Of a stretch of DNA of 17,226 bases, positions 7,249 through 13,114 are shown one piece after another (positions within the stretch are counted from its first letter, which is position 1; each line of letters begins with the position of its first letter). This DNA comes from Firmicutes bacterium UBA4882 (GTDB lineage Bacteria > Bacillota > UBA4882). The stretch is taken from the NCBI GenBank assembly GCA_002399265.1, contig DHDG01000049.1, positions 28,545 through 45,770 on the forward strand, read 5' to 3'. Position numbers and translations under genes: made by a program. A model generated the notes under the pieces. The model made no database searches and was not told the DNA's origin. It was given only the letters and a program-made list of their open reading frames with translations.

Positions 7249-8097
7249 TTACGCCGATGTATCTTTGGCAAAGCGATGTTTGCCTAACCACAACTGCGCA
7301 AAATCAACAGCGTCAATGATACTAAACAACCTGCAGGTTGCATTACCGACCTGGCCCTTCTGTACCTTGCCACTTCTTTCTCTTTCAAAATCTTGCCCGA
7401 TTAATTCAAAATCATCGGAGTTATAATCGTAATCATCAAACCATTTCCAGACTCGTTCACCGTTTTCCAGCATAGCTGTACCCATCCGCTTGACTGGCAT
7501 CTCACTCCTCAGTGATTCTGCCAGATGAAAACTGGTACAAGAATCAAACCCGACTCCCAATAAAAGAACTTTTGCTCCTAACCTGTACATTTTCCCAAGC
7601 GGAGAGTTCATGCCAAGCTGTGGTGTTAAAACATGACCATCAACAATTTCTGCGGCAAGTCTTCCATTGGCAGCGAATGATAATTGTGGATGATCCGATC
7701 GTAACGTATTAGGAAAGGTCCTGAATAATTCCGCAATGCATCCCATGCCCCGCGACGGTGTTTTGCCCGGTTCAAATGCCGGCATATTTTCATATATGGT
7801 CTGTATCCACTCCTTGGGAACGGGCGGATTTTCCCATTCAGCCGGATCGCTCAAGTCTCCGCTATGAGCTGGCATTACTAATGTCCCATTACTCCCCAAC
7901 ACATTCAGTAGGGCGATAATGACAGATTGTGCACTTCCACATACCCATCCCAAGCTTGATAAGGATGAATGCACTAATAATATATCTCCGCGATTCACGC
8001 CAAGTTTGGTTAAGCCTTGGCAGATAGTGTCTATTGTTATGGGTTTTTCTGTCTTGGCAATTGTTGAGGCTTCTTTCATGTTCTCACACCCGCACAT
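7249..8097 (-). CDS. Aminoglycoside N(3)-acetyltransferase family protein, AAC(3)-like
   Basis: Enzyme of the Antibiotic_NAT (AAC(3)) family, which transfers acetyl from acetyl-CoA to the 3-amino group of aminoglycosides or related amines. 282 residues, full length. Seen: GVNRGDILLVHSSLSSLGWV with HSSLSSLG (43-50), MPAHSGDLSDPAEW (75-88), GKTPSRGMG (111-119), RSDHPQLSFAANG (133-145) and CTSFHLAES (187-195), carrying the His and Glu that line the active site in the family. The ATG has AGGAG nine bases upstream; the Met at residue 7 is a weaker alternative. Some members lack aminoglycoside activity, so resistance is only a possibility. It is 40 bases downstream of a decayed MBL-fold gene. Confidence 0.9.
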   Translation of the reverse strand: MCGCENMKEASTIAKTEKPITIDTICQGLTKLGVNRGDILLVHSSLSSLGWVCGSAQSVIIALLNVLGSNGTLVMPAHSGDLSDPAEWENPPVPKEWIQTIYENMPAFEPGKTPSRGMGCIAELFRTFPNTLRSDHPQLSFAANGRLAAEIVDGHVLTPQLGMNSPLGKMYRLGAKVLLLGVGFDSCTSFHLAESLRSEMPVKRMGTAMLENGERVWKWFDDYDYNSDDFELIGQDFERERSGKVQKGQVGNATCRLFSIIDAVDFAQLWLGKHRFAKDTSA

Positions 8098-8137
8098 TGT
8101 TGACTTCTCCTTTTTTGGTTTTCCTTCTTTGCTTGTC

Positions 8138-8574
8138 CTATATATCTATGATCATACCATCATAAGCAAACCTGACATTGGGGAGTTGCTTCTCCAGTTC
8201 TTTGTAATCAGAATATGATCTATTCCAATATTCCTCCAGATGGGTAAAGACAAAGCCATTTCGCAGTCCGGTCTCAAAATACCCTGGTTGGGTGATCAGT
8301 AAATCAACATCATAAACCGCCTCATTTTCTAATGGGAACGGTTTTGTATCACAGGGTGCATAAAGCACCCGCTTTTTGTTTTCATCCTCGAATAAATACA
8401 TATATGGAGTTGCTCGATTGCCTTCAACAAATATGGGTGTAATCGTCATTTCCTTGATGCGGAATTTATCGGAGACAACCTGCCTTTGAAACACTTTGAA
8501 GCGCTCCCCGCCGCATTGCATAATGGTTTGGGAATCGGCATACATCCGCCACTGCCTAATATGGTAAATTTCAT
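8138..8574 (-). pseudogene. Decayed MBL-fold metallo-hydrolase (internal deletions)
   Basis: The true start is ATG 8572-8574, behind the strong ribosome site AAGGAGG (8580-8586). It encodes MKFTILGSGGCMPIPKPLC, the N-terminus of a PhnP-like MBL-fold protein. After about 20 residues that frame turns to unrelated sequence and stops, while another frame carries the C-terminal half: KRQV-like FQRQVVSDKFRIKEMTITPIF, VLYAPCDTKPFP, DVDLLITQPGYFE and THLEEYWNRSYSDYKELEK. The middle of the protein, including the HxHxDH zinc motif, is absent. A second gap seems to join GFVF directly to THLEEYW. A 159-codon frame starting at 8617 is open only because of the fused frames. Catalysis is impossible without the zinc ligands. 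Confidence 0.75.
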
Positions 8575-8603
8575 CGTTATCCTCCTTCCGGCAACTGACC
8601 AGC

Positions 8604-8924
8604 TTACTCAGAAGCATCGATAGTAAAGACCCTCACCTTGGTTATTTCAAGCCCTTTGGTTTCACTCGTAGAAACCTTTCCGTCTTTCGTATCCTTTGGG
8701 GCTAAGTCAGCTACTGACCCATATACAATAACAAACCCGTTGGCGCAAACGCATTTGAACCCTACTTCGACGCCTGACCAATGATGTCTGGAAGTATTGG
8801 TTACTGAAAAATTAACACTTAAACTGCCGTCAGGCAACTGCTTCCACTCGTTAATCACAACTCTGGGAATCAGTAAACAAGCGGTTGAGCTAAACATAAA
8901 TAAGAACCGTCCCCATGTCTTCAA
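8604..8924 (-). CDS. Small FxLYD-like protein, probably 5'-truncated
   Basis: A 106-codon frame whose body (from about residue 21) reads VVINEWKQLPDGSLSVNFSVTNTS, then VEVGFKCVCANGFVIVYGSVADLAPKDTK and a final VRVFTIDASE. This alternation of strands with an 'N.S' turn and 'G.V..L.P' resembles FxLYD/immunoglobulin-like domains of secreted clostridial proteins; the match is tentative. The first 20 residues (MKTWGRFLFMFSSTACLLIP) are read through a repeat-like motif (8901-8921). The 8924 start is a TTG with no usable ribosome site, and the in-frame ATG at 8895-8897 has none either. No signal peptide of normal form remains. I think the original 5' end is lost and the gene is likely silent. Its stop overlaps the 8617 frame but lies 30 bases before the true MBL start. 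Confidence 0.4.
   Translation of the reverse strand: MKTWGRFLFMFSSTACLLIPRVVINEWKQLPDGSLSVNFSVTNTSRHHWSGVEVGFKCVCANGFVIVYGSVADLAPKDTKDGKVSTSETKGLEITKVRVFTIDASE
8901..8921. repeat. Possible dispersed-repeat end (AAGAACCGTCCCCATGT)
   Basis: The plus-strand motif AAGAACCGTCCCC (GGGGACGGTTCTT on the other strand) resembles a dispersed element I recall from Clostridia and Negativicutes genomes, often near REP-associated transposases. Only one copy is present here, so repetition cannot be shown from the window. It sits exactly where the small FxLYD-like frame loses its natural start. Confidence 0.35.
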
Positions 8925-8936
8925 TCTCTCCGATTA

Positions 8937-8973
8937 CAAAAGGAGCAGACGATTATAAGTCTTTCGTCTGCTC
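8937..8973 (-). terminator. Rho-independent terminator after the DUF2284 gene
   Basis: GAGCAGACGA (8943-8952) and TCGTCTGCTC (8964-8973) are a perfect 10-bp stem around an 11-base loop. On the minus strand the hairpin is followed by CTTTTGT. It begins about 20 bases after the stop of the DUF2284 gene, so it ends that transcript. Confidence 0.75.
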
Positions 8974-8992
8974 GCCACTCGCTGCTGATGAA

Positions 8993-9502
8993 TTATTCGA
9001 TAAACACTGCCGAGTACCAGTTTTGCGGCTGGTTCTGATCCCGCAGCGTCTCGATTGGCAGACCAAACTTTCGAGCTGTTTTGAAAACATCTATCCCCAC
9101 ACTATGAAAAGCAGGCCGGGCCTTTTTTGGATTAATGCAATTCTGGCCGCGGAAACCAGCGCACTCCGCGCAAACAGCACAGTCGCTAAGAGAAAAAGCG
9201 AAGTAATAGCCATCAATGAAGGCCTCCCGCTCGATCGCGAAGGACACTTCCTGAGAAATCTTTTTATCATGAGAATGGACGATTATGCCCCAACTATAGC
9301 GGCGCAGGACCTGCTCATACTCCCAGGGGCGCAGAGAGTTTGGCCGCGACGGACAAGTATGGCCCTTCCCCCAATCCGCACAGCCAAAGGCACATTTCAG
9401 GATCGTACGGGGGTCAAAGGCAATATCGTCAATACGAAATGGTACGGCGTGGTCGGCACCCATTTCTAAGGCAAAAGTGACAAAGTCGTTCTGATTCCTC
9501 AT
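8993..9502 (-). CDS. DUF2284 cysteine-rich, putative metal-binding protein
   Basis: Protein of 169 residues matching the DUF2284 (COG5423) pattern; biochemical role unknown. Seven cysteines are placed as in the family: C37, C41 and C50 in LKCAFGCADWGKGHTCP, then C108, C111, C114 and C122 in SDCAVCAECAGFRGQNC, followed by INPKKARPAFHSVGIDVF. This resembles a ferredoxin-like metal or Fe-S binding arrangement, but I cannot tell which metal. Family members are often found in anaerobes near corrinoid methyltransferase or metal-related genes. Here it lies next to biotin uptake, though 70 bases away, and has its own terminator. AGAAGG lies nine bases before the ATG. Confidence 0.88.
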   Translation of the reverse strand: MRNQNDFVTFALEMGADHAVPFRIDDIAFDPRTILKCAFGCADWGKGHTCPSRPNSLRPWEYEQVLRRYSWGIIVHSHDKKISQEVSFAIEREAFIDGYYFAFSLSDCAVCAECAGFRGQNCINPKKARPAFHSVGIDVFKTARKFGLPIETLRDQNQPQNWYSAVFIE

Positions 9503-9573
9503 GGTCGTTAACCTTCTTTCACTGCGTTAGTAACCGCTCTGTGGAATTTACATTACTACAGCCCATTTTCCTG

Positions 9574-10332
9574 CTATAACAGCACCACAAATAACAAAAC
9601 TGTCAGACAAATGGCACCCATCAGCCAATCCGCCGGCGCGGTTTGGAAGACCGGTCGCGTGCGGACCTCCGCATAGCAGCGCGCTTCCATGGCAAACACC
9701 ATTTCGTCCGTGCGCTGCAGCGTGCGGCTGAGTAGCGGAAAAACTATAAAACCGATCCTTTTAATCTGGTTTTTACGCAACTGCACGCAACGGGATTTTT
9801 GAGCGTGCGTCATCTCCGTATAACTATCAAAGATGAGCGGTATTAGGACAAAGGTGAGATTGATCATAGTCGCAACGCGTGCGGCCGGTATCAAGGGAAT
9901 GGGACGCAAATACCATTCGATCACGTTCCGGAAGGTTAGCAAGGAAGTAGTGCCCGTCATAATCGTGCAAACCAAAAGGATCAGAATCAGGCGCGCAGCG
10001 AAACGCAATCCCTCAACTGCCCCTTGGATCGAAATCCCGGCAATCGGGCAGCCCGGGATGGGATCTCCGGGTATGTTAAAAGCGTCCGCCACAAGGACAA
10101 TGAATATGATCCAGGCAAAAAACCGCATGTCTTTCATCAATGCGAGGACTGGCAACCTGCTGATGATCAAGGCCGCGATAACGATGCCGGACAGCAGCAA
10201 ATAGTGGTGTAGTTCTGAAGCGAGGCTCACGGAAAGGCTCAGCAAAACCATGCCCAACAACTTAAGTCGGCCATCCATCCGGTGCAGCACGGTGCTTTTA
10301 TGAATGTAGTGAAAGAAGGTCACTTGAGCCAT
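9574..10332 (-). CDS. bioN: ECF transporter transmembrane subunit T (BioN-type)
   Basis: EcfT membrane subunit that couples ATP hydrolysis to the substrate-binding S component, 252 residues. Hydrophobic segments lie near residues 25-60, 70-86, 108-126, 146-168 and 234-252. The two cytoplasmic coupling helices carry the family's Ala-Arg-Gly motifs in altered form: KSRC (179-182) and AMEARCY (214-220), both with Cys for Gly. The start overlaps the ATPase gene by 13 bases, so it is translationally coupled. Being last in bioY-ecfA-ecfT, it most likely serves BioY. No clear terminator was found in the 70 bases after its stop. Confidence 0.9.
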   Translation of the reverse strand: MAQVTFFHYIHKSTVLHRMDGRLKLLGMVLLSLSVSLASELHHYLLLSGIVIAALIISRLPVLALMKDMRFFAWIIFIVLVADAFNIPGDPIPGCPIAGISIQGAVEGLRFAARLILILLVCTIMTGTTSLLTFRNVIEWYLRPIPLIPAARVATMINLTFVLIPLIFDSYTEMTHAQKSRCVQLRKNQIKRIGFIVFPLLSRTLQRTDEMVFAMEARCYAEVRTRPVFQTAPADWLMGAICLTVLLFVVLL

Positions 10333-11069
10333 GTCACTGAGCTAACCTCCTCTCCATCCTTGAGAGGGACGCGCACGCCATAGTTTGCGGCACGATAGAT
10401 GACCTCTTGCGGCGCGCCATCCTCGACCAATTTACCCTGATGCAAAATGATCAGTCGATCAGCGTGGGCGAGGACCTTTTCCAACTCATGCGTAACCAGC
10501 AAAATCGTGTGTCCCGCTTGATGGAGCTGCACAATTTGCTGCAGGATTTGGACAACGCCGGGATAATCCAAGCCGGTGAACGGCTCGTCAAAGATGAGTA
10601 TCTCTGGCTGCATCGCCAACACACCGGCAATGGCCAGTTTCTTTTTCTGTCCGCCGGACAAGGTTCGCGGGTCTTTGCCGGAGAGGTCCTCCAGCCCGGT
10701 CGCCCGCAAAGCCTCGGCGACAGCCTGTTCCACTTCTGGGGGCGACAAATTGAGATTCTCCGGGCCAAAGGCGACGTCTTCAGCAACGGTTTGCCCCACA
10801 ATCTGGCTGTCGGAATCCTGGAAAATCAGCCCGATTTTGCGCCGGGTGGCGGTGATGTTCTTCGTGATTGGGACGCCATCGATCAGCACCTTCCCCCTGG
10901 TGGGAGTCAGGAGGCCGTTCAAATGGCGAATGAAGACGGTTTTCCCGGATCCGTTCGCACCGGCGATGATGACAAATTCGCCGGCCCCGAACTGCAGGCT
11001 GATATCTGCGATCCCGGTAGTACCGTCAGGAAAGGTATGGGTCAGATTCTTGGTTGTTAAGATTGACAT
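10320..11069 (-). CDS. bioM: ECF transporter ATP-binding subunit (BioM-type)
   Basis: ATPase of the energy-coupling factor, 249 residues. Seen: Walker A GANGSGKT (37-44), Q-loop LIFQDSDSQIVG (81-92) of the CbiO/BioM style, signature LSGGQKKKLAIAGVLA (137-152), Walker B ILIFDEPFTGLD (157-168) and H-loop LVTHE. It begins immediately after the bioY stop codon with no gap, and overlaps bioN at its other end. Only one ATPase is present, so it presumably acts as a homodimer, as described for dedicated BioMNY systems, rather than as an EcfA1/A2 pair. Confidence 0.93.
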   Translation of the reverse strand: MSILTTKNLTHTFPDGTTGIADISLQFGAGEFVIIAGANGSGKTVFIRHLNGLLTPTRGKVLIDGVPITKNITATRRKIGLIFQDSDSQIVGQTVAEDVAFGPENLNLSPPEVEQAVAEALRATGLEDLSGKDPRTLSGGQKKKLAIAGVLAMQPEILIFDEPFTGLDYPGVVQILQQIVQLHQAGHTILLVTHELEKVLAHADRLIILHQGKLVEDGAPQEVIYRAANYGVRVPLKDGEEVSSVTWLK

Positions 11070-11699
11070 TTAATTATCCTCATCATCATAATCCGCGGCG
11101 GTGGCGGCAGCGGCTGATGCCAGCTTATGCTTGAAGCGGGGCACAAGCACGCGCCCGAGGGCAACCGCCGCCGCGATCTTGATCACAATACCAATGATAA
11201 AGGGTGTCAAACCGGCGGCCAATGCCGCACCCCAGCTCAGGTGCGCGACCACCTTCAGCCAGGGCACACCGACTAGATACAGTAAGATGTTACCGACGAT
11301 CAAGGCGATCAAATTAGTGGCGTCGGTGGCCTTCTTCCCCTTGCCGGAGATTAATCCTACGGCAAAGACGAGCAGCAGGTAGCCGAATAGGAAGCCGCCA
11401 GTGGGCCCGACCAGCACGGCCAGTCCCGCGCGGCCGCCGGCAAAGACAGGCAGCCCGAGTGCCCCCAAACCCAGGTACATCGCGACACATATCAGGCCAT
11501 ATTTCCATCCGAGGAAAAGCCCGGCAATTATCACAAAGAAGTCCGCCAACACAATCGGAACAGGGCCGATTGGCAATGGTATGCTGATATAGCCCCCTAC
11601 GATAATCAGGGCGGTAAACAAAGCGCAGTAAACGGTCATGCGCAGATTGAATTTCGCGACGCTCGCAGAGTCTACGGTGTTTGCAGTGTGCTTTGACAT
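11070..11699 (-). CDS. bioY: Biotin ECF transporter substrate-binding protein BioY
   Basis: S component that binds biotin in the membrane, 209 residues from the ATG at 11697-11699. Six hydrophobic segments are visible. The family signature is clear: YISIPLPIGPVPIVLADF, then FLGWKYGLICVAMYLGLGALGLPVFAG and GRAGLAVLVGPTGGFLFGY. The C-terminal helix ends in a basic patch and an acidic YDDEDN tail. First gene of bioY-bioM-bioN, giving a complete dedicated biotin importer. The start is uncertain: the frame stays open 34 codons further to an ATG at 11801, adding a Cys/His-rich stretch (GCGHGQCPGHDH). I chose 11699 because it gives the usual BioY length, although the AAGGAG upstream is 14 bases away. 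The 11801 start has no ribosome site. Confidence 0.88.
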   Translation of the reverse strand: MSKHTANTVDSASVAKFNLRMTVYCALFTALIIVGGYISIPLPIGPVPIVLADFFVIIAGLFLGWKYGLICVAMYLGLGALGLPVFAGGRAGLAVLVGPTGGFLFGYLLLVFAVGLISGKGKKATDATNLIALIVGNILLYLVGVPWLKVVAHLSWGAALAAGLTPFIIGIVIKIAAAVALGRVLVPRFKHKLASAAAATAADYDDEDN

Positions 11700-11789
11700 T
11701 TTACTTTGACTCGCTCCTTGCTCATGATCATGACCAGGGCATTGGCCGTGGCCGCAGCCGTAACCAACCTTCCAAGCATATCCTTTAAG

Positions 11790-11798
11790 ATTGTACCA
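11790..11798 (-). promoter_or_regulatory. Extended -10 like element upstream of bioY
   Basis: On the minus strand TGGTACAAT reads as an extended -10 box. No convincing -35 lies 16-18 bases upstream. If used, transcription would start near 11783, inside the longer bioY frame, which would make the 11801 start impossible and leave an ~85-base leader. Confidence 0.3.
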
Positions 11799-11850
11799 CA
11801 TCGCGGTTAAAAAATGGCCGCCTTAATCAAAGGCACAATCATTCGCTATT

Positions 11851-11880
11851 TTCTAAAGGGTTTTTATTCCTGCTTTAGAA
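11851..11880. promoter_or_regulatory. Inverted repeat with 14-base spacer in the divergent bioY/Nudix region
   Basis: TTCTAAAG (11851-11858) and CTTTAGAA (11873-11880) are perfect inverted copies separated by 14 bases. This is in the 158-base region between bioY (minus) and the Nudix gene (plus). The geometry (two halves, 14-base gap) matches BirA biotin operators, but the half-site differs from the usual TTGTAAAC at symmetric positions. It could be an operator for either direction or a plain hairpin. Nothing else is recognisable in this intergenic region. Confidence 0.4.
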
Positions 11881-11959
11881 TTAACATCTATTCAGGCGAA
11901 GTGCCGATTAGCGAAGCAAGGGATCTACTCCACTCCGCTCTACCCGCTTTATTGAAAGG

Positions 11960-12439
11960 ATGAACAATGTGCCGAAAACCGAACTAACAACAATGGTGAT
12001 GATCCAGAACCCACAATCAGGCGAGCTTCTTGTGCAGAACCGTAAGCGCAAGTGGCCGGGGGTGTCGTTTCCGGGTGGTAAGGTTGAACCTTGCGAGAGT
12101 TTTTATGATTGCGCCGTGCGCGAGATTAAAGAGGAAACCGGACTTGACATTCGTAATCTGCAATACTGCGGCGTCGTGCATTGGGTTGAGCGTGAAACCG
12201 CTAACCGCTATCTATGCTTCCTATACAAGACTTCGGACTACAGCGGAGAGCTGAGTACCGACGCCGCTGAGGGCGAACATTCTTGGCGTAGCCTTGACGA
12301 ACTACGCGCAATGCCGAAAGCAGCATTGGCGTCGGCAGAATACACGCTTTTGCCGCTGTTCCACGAATTCGGCAAGTATAGCGAGGCGTTTATTCCGTGG
12401 AGCAACGACGAATCCGATTGGGAGCGATACTACAAATGA
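11960..12439 (+). CDS. Nudix hydrolase (MutT/8-oxo-dGTPase-like)
   Basis: Hydrolase of nucleoside diphosphates linked to another moiety, 159 residues. The Nudix box is intact: G40, five residues, E46, seven residues, then REIKEETGL (54-62). The region before it (TTMVMIQNPQSGELLVQNRKRKWPGVSFPGGKVE) is typical of MutT-like enzymes of Gram-positives often called 8-oxo-dGTP diphosphatases; the actual substrate is not established. The ATG at 11960 sits directly on the only ribosome site (GAAAGG), so the in-frame GTG at 11969-11971, nine bases behind that site, may be the real start. First gene of the only plus-strand operon, 15 bases before the phosphatase gene. Confidence 0.88.
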   Translation: MNNVPKTELTTMVMIQNPQSGELLVQNRKRKWPGVSFPGGKVEPCESFYDCAVREIKEETGLDIRNLQYCGVVHWVERETANRYLCFLYKTSDYSGELSTDAAEGEHSWRSLDELRAMPKAALASAEYTLLPLFHEFGKYSEAFIPWSNDESDWERYYK

Positions 12440-12454
12440 GCGGGGTGGCTATCA

Positions 12455-13078
12455 GTGGATTTGCTTGTCATCCGGCATGGGCAATCTGAAGCAGACGTTT
12501 TAAATATCATCGAGGGTCGCGCGGACTTCCCGCTAACAGACCGTGGGCATGCTCAGGCTGAAGAAATGGCCAAATGGGTTAACGACCATTACAAGATTAC
12601 TAGCATCGTCTGCAGCGCATTGTTGCGAGCCAGGCAGACTGCTGAACACCTCTCCCAGGCCACCGGTGTAAGCGTTGTGTACGATGATGATTTAATGGAG
12701 TGGCAAAATGGCCTGATTGCCGGTTTGACACGTGCGGAGGCTGATACAAAATATCCGGTGCCACCTGTCAAATTCCCGCACACAAAAGTGTACGGGCAGG
12801 AAAGTGAGATTGAGTTTCGCGCGCGGGCAGAGCATGCCTTGTCCCGTATTCTGAACGAGAACCCGCCGGATAGCGTCGTGGCAGTCGTTTCGCATGGTGG
12901 TATGATCAATATGCTATACCGCAGTTTTCTTGGGCTCTCGTTGCACACGAACGTCTTTCTCGTGACAGGCGATACCGGCATTCACCACTGGCGCGTTAAT
13001 CAAGAGCAAGATAATAGACGTACTGTATTGTTCAGCAATCGTCAGGAACACCTAACAAAAAGTGAAGAAGCGCAATGA
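12455..13078 (+). CDS. Histidine phosphatase superfamily (phosphoglycerate-mutase-like) protein
   Basis: Phosphatase using a phospho-histidine intermediate, 207 residues. Seen: the catalytic RHG (7-9, His8), GRADFPLTDRGHAQAEEMA (21-39), the phosphate-binding CSALLRARQTAEHL (53-66), the acid Glu82 in LMEWQNG, and the second catalytic His in VVSHGGM (145-150). All core residues are present, so an active phosphatase is likely. Substrates in this family range from sugar phosphates to nucleotides and cannot be read from sequence. The start is GTG (12455-12457) with GGGGTGG six bases upstream. The stop overlaps the ATG of a 12-codon frame that leads into the next gene, so translation may be coupled through the operon. 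Confidence 0.9.
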   Translation: MDLLVIRHGQSEADVLNIIEGRADFPLTDRGHAQAEEMAKWVNDHYKITSIVCSALLRARQTAEHLSQATGVSVVYDDDLMEWQNGLIAGLTRAEADTKYPVPPVKFPHTKVYGQESEIEFRARAEHALSRILNENPPDSVVAVVSHGGMINMLYRSFLGLSLHTNVFLVTGDTGIHHWRVNQEQDNRRTVLFSNRQEHLTKSEEAQ

Positions 13079-13113
13079 CGCCAATCATCATATTGAAGGG
13101 CGCGGAGGTGTAA
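13075..13113 (+). CDS. Possible 12-residue coupling ORF
   Basis: An ATG overlapping the phosphatase stop (ATGA) opens a 12-codon frame (MTPIIILKGAEV). It ends TAA one base before the next gene's ATG and runs through that gene's GGAGGTG ribosome site. A ribosome passing through would stop exactly at the fusion gene's start. It may simply be chance or a relic of a gene start; no product is claimed. Confidence 0.3.
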   Translation: MTPIIILKGAEV

Positions 13114-13114
13114 C

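Noticed and set aside
10407..11060. 217-codon plus-strand frame opposite bioM
   Set aside because: Antisense shadow of a gene with complete ABC ATPase motifs; no ribosome site and no recognisable domain.
11672..11779. Small ORF in another frame over the 5' part of bioY (MLGRLVTAAATANALVM...)
   Set aside because: The AAAGGA lies only one base from the ATG, the peptide has no recognised relatives, and it overlaps the bioY start region.
11791..11810. BirA-like half sites TTGTACC and GGTTAAA near the bioY start
   Set aside because: The halves are only seven bases apart and imperfect, whereas BirA sites need about 14-15; chance similarity is more likely.
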